Source: Microlunatus soli (GTDB lineage: Bacteria; Actinomycetota; Actinomycetes; Propionibacteriales; Propionibacteriaceae). Taken from it: 64,000 bases of DNA. Below are positions 7,732 to 15,682 of the stretch, one piece after another; position 1 is the stretch's first letter, and each line of letters starts with the position of its first letter. Position numbers and translations under genes: made by a program. The notes below the pieces were generated by a model, which saw only the letters and a list, made by a program, of their open reading frames with translations, was not told the origin of the DNA and ran no database searches. The stretch covers positions 1,860,001 through 1,924,000 of the forward strand of contig NZ_LT629772.1 of assembly GCF_900105385.1 (NCBI RefSeq), given 5' to 3'.

Positions 7732-8057
7732 TTTCCCTTCAGGTAGTCGTCGAGTTGATCAAGCTGCCGCTCGGTCTCGGTACGCTGCCGGCCGAGCCAC
7801 TGCTCCGCCTGCCGGAGCGCCGTGGGCTCGATCCGGCAGCTGCGGACCCGGCCGACCTTCTCGGTCACGATCACGCCTGCTGCCTGGAGGACCTGCAGGT
7901 GTTGCATCACCGCAGGCAGTGACATCGTCAACGGTTCGGCAATGGCTTTCACCGTTGCCGGTCCGCGAACCAGTCGCTCCACGATTGCTCGTCGCGTCGG
8001 GTCGGCCATCGCCTGGAACACTCGACCGAGCGGATCGGGATCCGATTGGTTAACCAT
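7728..8057 (-). CDS. ArsR-family transcriptional regulator
   Basis: 109-residue winged-helix repressor: PLGRVFQAMADPTRRAIVERL, then a recognition helix region LTMSLPAVMQHLQVLQAAGVI and the wing GRVRSCRIEP. No cysteine metal site is visible, so it belongs to the non-metal group usually paired with AHSA1 genes. The start chosen (MVNQSDPDP, 8057) lies just inside a pair of direct repeats; an alternative ATG at 8093 would sit between them. It probably represses its own operon. Confidence 0.88.
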   Translation of the reverse strand: MVNQSDPDPLGRVFQAMADPTRRAIVERLVRGPATVKAIAEPLTMSLPAVMQHLQVLQAAGVIVTEKVGRVRSCRIEPTALRQAEQWLGRQRTETERQLDQLDDYLKGK

Positions 8058-8059
8058 GT

Positions 8060-8109
8060 ACTTAACTATGGGTCTGCGATGACGCAAAGTCAAGCAATCA
8101 CTTAACTAT
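8060..8109. promoter_or_regulatory. Candidate ArsR operator: ACTTAACTAT direct repeat
   Basis: Identical 10-mers ACTTAACTAT at 8060-8069 and 8100-8109, 40 bp apart (about four helical turns), in AT-rich DNA just upstream of the ArsR start. GGTTAACC at 8048-8055 is a nearby short palindrome. This placement fits autoregulation. Confidence 0.45.
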
Positions 8110-8227
8110 TCCGCGCAGACTTGTTCCGAGGGCGACTCGGTAACACGTACTGCGATCTGTTCGGATCGGTCGCGGCGTTGAGGATGATCTCGAGTCGGGT
8201 CCAACCACTGCAGTGGGTCGCGCCGGT

Positions 8228-9436
8228 TCAGCTGGCGGAGTCGACCTCGGGGCGATCGGGGACCACCAGCGGCGCCTCTCGGGGCATTCGGATGGCAGCC
8301 AGGAAGCCGACCGCGAGCAGCAGACCGCCGGCAAGAAACGCCGCCGGATAGGACACCCGGTCAGCGAGCAGGCCGGCAACCAGCGGACCGACGATGGCCC
8401 CGATGTCGGAGCACATCGAGAAGATCGCCACCGGACGTCCGGCGCGGCCACCAGCAGCATCTCCCACCGCCGCGGCCGGTGCCGTACCGAGGAAGGCGGC
8501 AGCGACGCCGTAACCGCACAGGATCGCCCCGAGCAGCCAGATGTTCGGCGCGATCGGCACCAGCACGATCGCCGCGCAGGCGATCACACCGCCGGTGATC
8601 ATCGCCGGTCGACGCCCGACGGTGTCGGTGAAGCGGCCCGCCGGCCCCAGGGCGATCGTCTGCACCACCGACGCGCAGGCGAAGGCGATCCCGGTCCAGG
8701 ACGGCTTGCCGTGCAGCACCTCAACCACCAACACCGGCACCAGCGACGACCGGACGCCGAAGGAGCTCCAGCCCTGCGCCAGATTGGTCAGGCAGGCAGC
8801 CTGGTAGCGCCGGTCGGCCAGCACCCGACGGAACGGGATCGGCGCCTCGGCACGCTCGGGTGCGGCCTGTTCGGGCGCCCGCAGCAGCAGCAGTCCGACG
8901 GTGCCGGCGGCGATCAGGGTGCCGGCATAGAACAGAAAAGGTGCGGTGATCGAGATCGTGGCGAGCACACCGCCGACCGCCGGGCCGGCCATCCCGCCGA
9001 GCAGGAAGCCACCCTGATAGATGCCGGTCGCCCGGCCGCGCCGGTCCGGTGCGACCACTCGCAACAGCAGGGTCATCGCCGAGACCGTGAACATCGCCGA
9101 CCCGATCCCACCGGCAGCGCGCAAGATCAACAACTGCGGGTAGTCCTGAGCCAGCGCGACCAGCCCGCTGGAGATCGCCACGATGAACATCCCGACGCCG
9201 AGCACCACCCGCTCGCCGAGCATCGAGATCAGACGCGGACAGAACGGGCTGCAGATCAACCGCATCAGAGCGAAGGCCGAGACCACGGCCCCGACCTCGA
9301 AGTTTCCTACTCCGAACGATCGGGCGAAGACCGGCAGCACCGGCAGCACCACGCCGAAGCCGACCATGACGCAGAAGGCGATGACTCCGAGGACCAGGAC
9401 TTCGCGTGGCATCCCGGAGACGGCGAACCTCTTCAC
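8228..9436 (-). CDS. MFS transporter
   Basis: 402-residue major facilitator protein with about 12 hydrophobic segments. The first begins REVLVLGVIAFCVMVGFGVV. The loop between TM2 and TM3 carries the signature-like RLISMLGERVVLGVG, and the mid-protein repeat has GRFTDTVGRRPAMI. Likely a drug- or metabolite-efflux pump by overall pattern (DHA1-like). It stands alone between the ArsR operon and the sulfur-carrier operon. Substrate unknown. Confidence 0.9.
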   Translation of the reverse strand: MKRFAVSGMPREVLVLGVIAFCVMVGFGVVLPVLPVFARSFGVGNFEVGAVVSAFALMRLICSPFCPRLISMLGERVVLGVGMFIVAISSGLVALAQDYPQLLILRAAGGIGSAMFTVSAMTLLLRVVAPDRRGRATGIYQGGFLLGGMAGPAVGGVLATISITAPFLFYAGTLIAAGTVGLLLLRAPEQAAPERAEAPIPFRRVLADRRYQAACLTNLAQGWSSFGVRSSLVPVLVVEVLHGKPSWTGIAFACASVVQTIALGPAGRFTDTVGRRPAMITGGVIACAAIVLVPIAPNIWLLGAILCGYGVAAAFLGTAPAAAVGDAAGGRAGRPVAIFSMCSDIGAIVGPLVAGLLADRVSYPAAFLAGGLLLAVGFLAAIRMPREAPLVVPDRPEVDSAS

Positions 9437-9557
9437 AAGCGGTCAGCCTACGGGTCGGCTCGGCCACTTACCGCGCGGGCTTGAGCACAGGTTCGATCGG
9501 TCAACGACCCGTCCGCGGTGCGATCAAGCCCGCTACGCCGCGGGCGCGTTGCAGAAT

Positions 9558-9836
9558 TCAGCAGCCGCCGGCGACGGCGGGGATGATCGAGATCTGCGCC
9601 CCGTCAGCGATCTCGGCGTCCAGCCCGCCGATGAAACGGACATCGTCGTCGCCGATGTAGACGTTGACGAAGCGGCGCAGCGCACCGGCATCGTCCAACA
9701 CCCGGGCCTTGATGCCCGGGTGGTTGGACTCCAGATTGTCGATCAGCTCGGCCAGGTTGCCACCGTCGGCCGAGACCTCCTTCTCACCACCGGTGTAGTT
9801 GCGAAGGATGGTCGGGATCCGTACCGATGCACTCAC
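9558..9836 (-). CDS. cysO: CysO/MoaD/ThiS-like sulfur carrier protein
   Basis: 92-residue ubiquitin-fold protein resembling mycobacterial CysO along its length (VRIPTILRNYTGGEKEVS, RRFVNVYIGDDDVRF, GAQISIIPAVAGG). Such carriers are thiocarboxylated on the C-terminal Gly-Gly and donate sulfide to PLP enzymes. Here the translated protein ends GGC, one cysteine past the diglycine. That cysteine would have to be removed (for example by a Mec-type JAMM peptidase), or the encoded form mimics the CysO-Cys adduct. The start overlaps the threonine-synthase-like stop by 4 bp, so the two are coupled. No mec or cysM is in the window. Confidence 0.85.
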   Translation of the reverse strand: MSASVRIPTILRNYTGGEKEVSADGGNLAELIDNLESNHPGIKARVLDDAGALRRFVNVYIGDDDVRFIGGLDAEIADGAQISIIPAVAGGC

Positions 9837-11110
9837 TTGGCAGCCTTCCAGAAGTCTTCGAATGCGTCGTAACGCGGCGGGATGGTGGTCTTCGGTCCGA
9901 CCTTGTCGGCAACCGCGTCCAGGGTCTTGAGTCCGTCGCCGGAGTTGATGATCACGGTCTCGGCGGACGGATCAAGATCACGGTCGTTGATCAACTTCGC
10001 CGTTACGCCGAGGGTGACACCGCCGGCGGTCTCACCGAAGATGCCCTCGTTGCGGGCCAGCCGCTGGATGTTCTCCACCACGGTTGCGTCGTCCACGTCG
10101 GTGATCTTGCCGCCGGTGCGGCGTACCACGTCCAGCACGTACGGCCCGTCGGCCGGGTTGCCGATGGCCAGCGACTTGGCGATGGTGTCCGGCTTGACCG
10201 GAGCAACGACATCCTGGCCGGCCTGGTAGGCCTGCACGATCGGCGAGCAACCGGTGGCCTGCGCACCGAAGATCTTGTACGGCTTCTCCTCGACCAGGCC
10301 GAGCTTGATCAACTCGGTGAAGCCCTTGTCGATCTTGGTCAGCTGGGAGCCGGACGCGACCGGGATGACGACCTGATCGGGCAGCCGCCAGCCGAGCTGC
10401 TCGGCGATCTCGAAGGCCAGCGTCTTGGAACCCTCGGCGTAGTAGGGCCGGACATTGACGTTGACGAACGCCCAGCCCTCTTCCTCGCCGGCGATCTCAC
10501 TGGCCAGCTTGTTGACGTCGTCGTAGCTGCCCTCGATCGCGATCAGCGTGGTGTCATAGACCGCGGAGGCGAGGATCTTCTGCTGCTCCAGGTTGCTGGG
10601 CACCAGGACGACCGACTTGATGCCGGCCCGCGCGGCCGCGGCAGCGACAGCGTTGGCCAGGTTGCCGGTGGACGGACAGGCCAGCACCTGCAAGCCGAGC
10701 TCGCGGGCGGCGGACAGCGCGACGGCCACCACCCGGTCCTTGAAGGAATGCGTCGGGTTGCCGGAGTCGTCCTTCACCCAGAGCTGCTTCAGACCGAGGT
10801 CGTCGGCGAGGTTGCGGGCGTCGACCAGCCGGGTGAAGCCCGGGTCGGTGGAGCGGAAGGTCGCAATGTCGGCCGGGACCGGCAGCAGCGAGGCGTAGCG
10901 CCAGATGCTCTTCGGTCCGCGTTCGATCTGTTCACGGGTGATCTCGGGGTATTCGTAGCCCACCTCGAGCGGGCCGAAGCACTCCAGGCACGCATAGAAC
11001 GGGCCGAGCGGGCTCTTCGCGCCGCAGGCGCGGCAGACGAGGTGGGTGGCGTTGCCGAATGCGCCGGGCCGACAACCCGCGGGGGCTTCGGTCTGGAGTG
11101 CTGTGGTCAC
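9833..11110 (-). CDS. thrC: Threonine synthase-like PLP enzyme
   Basis: 425 residues, fold-type II PLP enzyme. An N-terminal zinc ribbon (C26, C29, C41, C44: CRAC...CLEC) is followed by the PLP-lysine motif THSFKDR (K124) and a phosphate-binding loop GNLANA. Canonical threonine synthase converts O-phosphohomoserine to threonine. The GTG start at 11110 is about 10 nt after a SAM-I riboswitch. A CysO-like sulfur carrier is coupled downstream. That context suggests regulation by methionine/SAM status and possibly a sulfide-using reaction on O-phosphohomoserine. The family call is firm; the sulfur role is inference. Confidence 0.88.
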   Translation of the reverse strand: MTTALQTEAPAGCRPGAFGNATHLVCRACGAKSPLGPFYACLECFGPLEVGYEYPEITREQIERGPKSIWRYASLLPVPADIATFRSTDPGFTRLVDARNLADDLGLKQLWVKDDSGNPTHSFKDRVVAVALSAARELGLQVLACPSTGNLANAVAAAAARAGIKSVVLVPSNLEQQKILASAVYDTTLIAIEGSYDDVNKLASEIAGEEEGWAFVNVNVRPYYAEGSKTLAFEIAEQLGWRLPDQVVIPVASGSQLTKIDKGFTELIKLGLVEEKPYKIFGAQATGCSPIVQAYQAGQDVVAPVKPDTIAKSLAIGNPADGPYVLDVVRRTGGKITDVDDATVVENIQRLARNEGIFGETAGGVTLGVTAKLINDRDLDPSAETVIINSGDGLKTLDAVADKVGPKTTIPPRYDAFEDFWKAAK

Positions 11111-11120
11111 AGCAGATACC

Positions 11121-11240
11121 GTCCTTCATCTCTCTCGGCCGGCTTTCGTACCGAGTCGGAGTTGGCACCGGTGCTGAGTTGTCAGCTGGTTGCCGGGGGG
11201 TCACTGGGCCGAATCCCTCGCCCCCTCTGGATGAGCTCTG
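11121..11240 (-). promoter_or_regulatory. SAM-I (S-box) riboswitch upstream of thrC-like gene
   Basis: Read on the minus strand, the segment carries the S-box core in order: a P1 strand CTCATC, AGAGGGGGCGAGGGA, GGCCCAGTGAC, CCCCGGCAACC, a variable hairpin, GGTGCCAACTCCGA, a P4 helix closing CTCGG/CCGAG, and the 3' P1 strand GAGATGAAG. The only candidate ribosome-binding site (GAAGGA) overlaps the 3' P1 strand, about 11 nt before the GTG. This suggests SAM-dependent translational control. No separate terminator stem with a T-run is visible. Confidence 0.85.
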
Positions 11241-11363
11241 CTCAGCGTACGGGTCGGCCACCGGTCCATACCTAATCGCATCCCATATTTCGGCCAAACT
11301 GACCACAATACGAGACGACCTGGTGGGCGGCGGTAGGGACGCGGGCCGGCCTACTCTTGCTGC

Positions 11364-11795
11364 ATGGACGACGTGCGACCGATCGGCGGCGGGCGGTTGA
11401 CCGCTCCGCAGCAGCTGCGGCGACTCGGCAATTGGGCCAATCTGTCCACGCCGGTGGGCCTGCTGATCGCGCGGATCGGGCGTGCCGATGTACAGCGTGG
11501 CCCGCGCGGGCTGGTGCTCGCCGACGGCTACCGGCTCGGCTTCCCGATCGCCGGGGCGTTCACCGTGGGCAACGTGGTGATCACCGCCCGGAGCTGGCCG
11601 GACCTGTTGGCCACCAGTCCCAACCTGCTCCGGCACGAGGAACGCCATTCCTGGCAGTACTTGGCCTGTCTCGGGCTGCCGTTCTTCGGTTTGTACGCCG
11701 CCGCGATGGGCTGGTCGTGGTTACGGACCGGCGATCTGGCCCGGGCCAACGTCTTCGAACGCGCCGCCGGACTGGCCGACGGCGGCTACCTCTGA
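11364..11795 (+). CDS. Hypothetical protein with HEERH motif
   Basis: 143 residues. No named family recognised. It contains NLLRHEERHSWQYL, an HExxH-like motif at about 91-95, followed by a hydrophobic segment (LACLGLPFFGLYAAAMGWSW) that could be a membrane helix. The tail FERAAGLADGGYL is conserved-looking. The gene diverges from the riboswitch/thrC operon. The HExxH could be a zinc metallopeptidase-like site, but no third ligand is evident. Confidence 0.62.
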   Translation: MDDVRPIGGGRLTAPQQLRRLGNWANLSTPVGLLIARIGRADVQRGPRGLVLADGYRLGFPIAGAFTVGNVVITARSWPDLLATSPNLLRHEERHSWQYLACLGLPFFGLYAAAMGWSWLRTGDLARANVFERAAGLADGGYL

Positions 11796-11818
11796 TCCGG
11801 TTCCCGGCTGGCAGACGC

Positions 11819-12784
11819 TCAGGACAAAGCGTTGCGGGCCATCGCCAGCCGGTCGGCTCGCCGTCCCGGCATGGTGTCCCAGTAGTAGCTGAACGCCCCG
11901 AGCGCGATACCGAGCGCCCAGGCACGGGCCCGCAGCCACTCGGGTTGGTCGATCCCGAGCCGCTGCCGGAACACCTCGCGGGCGGGGTCGTCCAGCACTT
12001 CCCAGGCGCCGTGCAGGTCGATGGTCGGATCGCCGATCGACAGCGAGCCGAAGTCCAGGACGGCGGTCAGCCGGCCATCGCGGAGCAGGAGGTTCTCCGC
12101 GACCAGATCGCCGTGATACCAACGGTCCGGGCCGAGCTCGGCCGCGCCCGGCAGCGTCAACGCCTCCTCCCACAACGCGAGCGCGGCGTCGAGGTCCAGA
12201 TCCAGACCGTCGATCGATCGGCAGAGGTCGATGTTGCGTCGGGTGTCGGCATCGAATTCGACCAGTGGGCGGCCGCGATACCAGCGCAGGCTGTCGTCGG
12301 CGCGGGCCTGCTGCGGCACTTCCAGCGAACGCAGCGCCGCCACGACGTCGGCCAGATCCTCGGCCAACGCGATCGGCGATGCTCCGAGCGCCGGATCGCC
12401 ACCGGGACGGGCCGGATCGCCAGCGGGATGGGCCGGATCGACACTGGCCGGATGGACGCCGTCGATCCAGCCGACGACCGACCAGCGCTCGGGGTAGCCG
12501 AAGCCCGGATCTCCGACAGCGACGATCTGCGGCACCGTGACCGGCAGCTGGGAGGCCATCAGCGGTGACCAGCGGCGTTCCTTGGTGATGCTGTCGCCGT
12601 TGCCGGGTTGCCGTGGCATTCGGACCAGCAGCTCATCGCCCAGCCGGAACAGCAGATTGGTGGAGCCGGACGCGCCCAACGGTGTCAGTGGCAGCGCGGC
12701 GTACTGCGGAAGATCGCGGTCGAGCAGCGCTCGCACCAGGTCGAGGTCGATCGACAACTCGTCGTCGTGCAGCGGCCGGTTCAC
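11819..12784 (-). CDS. Aminoglycoside phosphotransferase (APH)-family kinase
   Basis: 321-residue small-molecule kinase fold. Catalytic loop WYHGDLVAENLLLRDG and metal motif VLDFGSLSIGDPTIDL are intact, and the N terminus has the nucleotide-binding strand pattern STNLLFRLGDELLVRMPR. Members phosphorylate aminoglycosides, macrolides or metabolites; chromosomal copies like this are usually housekeeping or orphan. A short in-frame DPA-x-P-x-G repeat region (about 12400-12450) makes a low-complexity loop of PAHPAGDPARPGGDPALG. It converges with 11364-11795. Confidence 0.85.
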   Translation of the reverse strand: MNRPLHDDELSIDLDLVRALLDRDLPQYAALPLTPLGASGSTNLLFRLGDELLVRMPRQPGNGDSITKERRWSPLMASQLPVTVPQIVAVGDPGFGYPERWSVVGWIDGVHPASVDPAHPAGDPARPGGDPALGASPIALAEDLADVVAALRSLEVPQQARADDSLRWYRGRPLVEFDADTRRNIDLCRSIDGLDLDLDAALALWEEALTLPGAAELGPDRWYHGDLVAENLLLRDGRLTAVLDFGSLSIGDPTIDLHGAWEVLDDPAREVFRQRLGIDQPEWLRARAWALGIALGAFSYYWDTMPGRRADRLAMARNALS

Positions 12785-12845
12785 GGCTCAACTGTGGGCG
12801 GTGCGCTCACCGGTGTCGAATGATTTCGCCTGACGGCGGCAACCC

Positions 12846-13166
12846 TCAGGCGTCGATGTTGAGATCGATGCCGAGCCGACGAGCCGAACGGTTCCGCTGC
12901 CGGGTGGCACGCAGCCGACGCAGTCGCTTGACCAGCAGCGGATCGGCGGCGAGCGCCTCCGGGCGGTCGATCAGCGCATTCAGCAGCTGGTAGTAGCGGG
13001 TCGCCGACATCTCGAACTTGTCCCGGATCGCCTGCTCCTTGGCGCCGGCGAACTTCCACCACTGGCGTTCGAAGGACAAGATCTCGGCATCGCGGTCGCT
13101 GAGCTCGTCTGCCCGGTCGTCGCCGGGAACGAATGCTGCTTCGTTCGCTGACACCATGTCCTGCAT
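12846..13166 (-). CDS. DUF3263 domain protein
   Basis: 106 residues, with the complete actinobacterial DUF3263 block: LSDRDAEILSFERQWWKF, AGAKEQAIRDKFEMSATRYY, LLNALIDRPEALAADPLL and KRLRRLRATRQ. The pattern reads as a small helix-turn-helix DNA-binding protein with a basic C-terminal tail. The function of the family is not established. An alternative ATG three codons in exists. A perfect hairpin at 13174-13199 lies immediately upstream. Confidence 0.85.
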   Translation of the reverse strand: MQDMVSANEAAFVPGDDRADELSDRDAEILSFERQWWKFAGAKEQAIRDKFEMSATRYYQLLNALIDRPEALAADPLLVKRLRRLRATRQRNRSARRLGIDLNIDA

Positions 13167-13173
13167 CTTAGGG

Positions 13174-13199
13174 GGCGAATGACAGATGTGTCATTCGCC
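13174..13199. promoter_or_regulatory. Perfect 11-bp inverted repeat upstream of DUF3263 gene
   Basis: GGCGAATGACA (13174-13184), loop GATG, TGTCATTCGCC (13189-13199). It is placed 8 bp before the DUF3263 start and upstream of the divergent oxidoreductase, suiting a dimeric regulator site that could serve both genes. It lacks a T-run. Confidence 0.5.
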
Positions 13200-13289
13200 T
13201 GCCCGGCGCGCCGCCGGGTTGACCGCAATGATCATCGCGATCGGGATCACGACGACGCGGTTGCCGGCAGCGAAATGCGATGGGGTTGG

Positions 13290-14396
13290 ATGGTCCTCGT
13301 GACCGAGACGCAGGACAAGCGCATCCGTTGGGGCATCATCAGCACCGGGCACATCGCCGGGGTCTTCGCCCGAGACCTGGCCTTGCTGCCCGACGAGGCC
13401 GAACTGGCCGCCGTCGCCTCCCGGACCCAGGACAAGGCTGACGCCTTCGCCGCCGAACACGGCTTCGCCCGGTCGTACGGCAGCTACGCCGAGCTGGCTG
13501 CCGACGACGCGATCGACGCTGTCTACATCGCCACCCCGCACAACGACCACGTCGGCTCGGCCCGAATGTGTCTGGAGGCCGGCAAGTCGGTGCTGGTGGA
13601 GAAGCCGCTGACCACCAGCGCGGCCGACACCGAGTCGCTGATCGGGTTGGCCCGGGAGCGCGGCCTGTTCCTGATGGAGGCGCTGTGGACGCGGACCAAT
13701 CCGCTGCTCCGCAAGGCCGTCGAGGTCGCCCACAGCGGTGAGCTCGGCCCGATCCGGCACCTCGACGTCAGCTTCGGCTTCCGGTTCTCCGGACCCGATG
13801 ACCATCGGCTGATCGATCCGGCCCAGGCCGGCGGCGCGATCTGGGACCTGGGCGTCTACCCCACCCACCTCAGCAACGTGTTCCTCGGCGAGCCGACCGA
13901 CCTGGTCGGCTTCGGGCACCGGACCCACACCGGGGTCGACAGCCATGCCGCAGCCACATTGCGGTTCGCCGCCGACGGCGACCGACCGGAGATCACCGCG
14001 TCCCTGCTCGCCAGTCTGGAGATCGACCCGACCAACCGGGCGACCGTGTTCTGCGAACAGGGCAAGATCGAGTTGGACTCGGTGGTCAAGCCGGAGTCGA
14101 TCACGGTGGTCCGCGGGACCGGCGGCGACGCCGAGCGGGAGGAGATCGTCACCCAGCTGCTCGGCGGCGGCTACACGCTGCAGGCTCAGGAAGTGATGCT
14201 CGGAGTGCGGTCGGGCAAGCTGGAGTCGCCCTTGGTGCCCTGGGCGGACTCGCTCGCGGTCGCCCGGACCTTGGACCGCTGGCTGGAGACCGTCACAGAC
14301 GAGGTGCCGGCCAAGCCGGCCGGTTCGGCAACGTCTGGATCCGGTCGATCCGATTTCGCCCAGTCCGCTTCCGATCGGTCAGGATCCGAACGGTGA
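13290..14396 (+). CDS. Gfo/Idh/MocA-family NAD(P)-dependent oxidoreductase
   Basis: About 368 residues. Rossmann start IRWGIISTGHIAGVFARDL, VASRTQDKADAFAAEHG, and the family's catalytic EKPLT motif (VLVEKPLTTSAADTE). The C-terminal substrate domain has GGAIWDLGVYPTHL, as in trans-dihydrodiol or xylose-type dehydrogenases. ATG 13290 was chosen; a GTG at 13299 is also possible. The stop overlaps the manA start (GTGA), suggesting a shared sugar-phosphate role. The last ~25 residues are serine- and glycine-rich and look unstructured. Confidence 0.85.
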   Translation: MVLVTETQDKRIRWGIISTGHIAGVFARDLALLPDEAELAAVASRTQDKADAFAAEHGFARSYGSYAELAADDAIDAVYIATPHNDHVGSARMCLEAGKSVLVEKPLTTSAADTESLIGLARERGLFLMEALWTRTNPLLRKAVEVAHSGELGPIRHLDVSFGFRFSGPDDHRLIDPAQAGGAIWDLGVYPTHLSNVFLGEPTDLVGFGHRTHTGVDSHAAATLRFAADGDRPEITASLLASLEIDPTNRATVFCEQGKIELDSVVKPESITVVRGTGGDAEREEIVTQLLGGGYTLQAQEVMLGVRSGKLESPLVPWADSLAVARTLDRWLETVTDEVPAKPAGSATSGSGRSDFAQSASDRSGSER

Positions 14397-15577
14397 AGCG
14401 ACTTCTGGGCGAGATCCAGCCGTACGCCTGGGGTTCCAAGGACGCCCTGCCCCAGTTCCTCGGTGTGCCGGCGACGGGGGCACCGCAAGCGGAGTTGTGG
14501 CTCGGCGCCCATCCGTCCGCGCCGGCGACGATCGACGGCGAACCGTTGGATGCGGCGATCACCGCCGCCCCCGAGGATTTGGTGGGTACGGCGCCGGTGC
14601 AGCGATTCGGGCCGCGATTGCCGTACCTGATGAAGGTGTTGGCGGCTGCCCAGCCGTTGTCCCTGCAGGCGCACCCGGACCGCGAACAGGCCGAGGCGGG
14701 GTTTGCCCGGGAGAACGCGGCCGGGATCGCAGTCGATGCACCGGAGCGCACCTACCGCGACGACTGGCCGAAGCCGGAAGCGCTGTGTGCGTTGGGAGAG
14801 TTCCACGCCCTGTGCGGGTTCCGGGAACCAGCCGAGACCTATCGGCTGTTCGCCGAACTGGGCGTCCAGGCTGCTGTTGATCTTGTCCGACCGCTGCAGT
14901 CCGGCGGCCCGGCAGAGCTCCGCGACGTCTTCGCCAGCCTGCTCCGGTTGGACAACGCGGCCGACCTGGTCGATCAGCTGGTCGCCGCCGCGACCAAGAT
15001 CAACTCCGAGCCGGGAGAGCTCGGCGACTTCGCCCGGACCGCGGTCGAGATCGCCGGGTTCTACCCCGGTGACCCCGGCGTGCTGGCGGCATTGATCATG
15101 AACCGGGTCCGGTTGCAGAAGTACGACGCGCTCTACCTGCCGGCCGGCAATCTGCACGCCTACCTGCGCGGCCTCGGCGTGGAGATCATGGCCAACTCCG
15201 ACAACGTGCTGCGCGGCGGCCTGACCTCCAAGCACATCGACGTCGACGAGTTGCTGCGACTACTGGACTTCACTCCCGGCTGGGCCGGCCCGGTGCCGGT
15301 TGTCGAGGAGTCCGGCGGCGTCTACAGCTACCGGACCGAGGCACCGGAATTCGCACTCTGGCGGATCGAGATCGGTGATCGGCCGATCGACCTGCCGGCC
15401 GACGGGCTGGGCCGGGTGGTGCTGGCAACGGACGGCGCCGTCACTCTCACCGGTACGGCAACCGGCTCCGCACCGCTGGAACTGGCAACCGGGCAATCGG
15501 CCTTCGTGCTGCCGTCGGAGACGGTCCGAGCGAGCGGTAACGGTACGGTCTTCGTCGGCTCACCCGGCGCAGCCTGA
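14393..15577 (+). CDS. manA: Mannose-6-phosphate isomerase, class I
   Basis: 394-residue zinc enzyme interconverting mannose-6-phosphate and fructose-6-phosphate. It has the type I features: MKRLLGEIQPYAWGSKDALP, the zinc-ligand segment LSLQAHPDREQA, ALCGFREP, and the C-terminal active-site stretch LPAGNLHAYLRGLGVEIMANSDNVLRGGLT. The GTG start overlaps the preceding oxidoreductase stop. It supplies GDP-mannose precursors or mannose catabolism; no mannosyltransferase genes are adjacent. Confidence 0.94.
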   Translation: MKRLLGEIQPYAWGSKDALPQFLGVPATGAPQAELWLGAHPSAPATIDGEPLDAAITAAPEDLVGTAPVQRFGPRLPYLMKVLAAAQPLSLQAHPDREQAEAGFARENAAGIAVDAPERTYRDDWPKPEALCALGEFHALCGFREPAETYRLFAELGVQAAVDLVRPLQSGGPAELRDVFASLLRLDNAADLVDQLVAAATKINSEPGELGDFARTAVEIAGFYPGDPGVLAALIMNRVRLQKYDALYLPAGNLHAYLRGLGVEIMANSDNVLRGGLTSKHIDVDELLRLLDFTPGWAGPVPVVEESGGVYSYRTEAPEFALWRIEIGDRPIDLPADGLGRVVLATDGAVTLTGTATGSAPLELATGQSAFVLPSETVRASGNGTVFVGSPGAA

Positions 15578-15682
15578 GCGCACTCCGCCCGACCGGACGA
15601 GTCCCGCCGCGCCACGATGTGCGGCCGGGGCGAGGCGACGATGGCGGGAATAATGGGCAAATCGGCTCGTGTTGGCACCGAT

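Noticed and set aside
8213..9484. 423-codon open frame antisense to the MFS gene
   Set aside because: Highly charged, histidine/arginine/glutamine-rich sequence with no domain; the minus strand has a clear 12-helix transporter.
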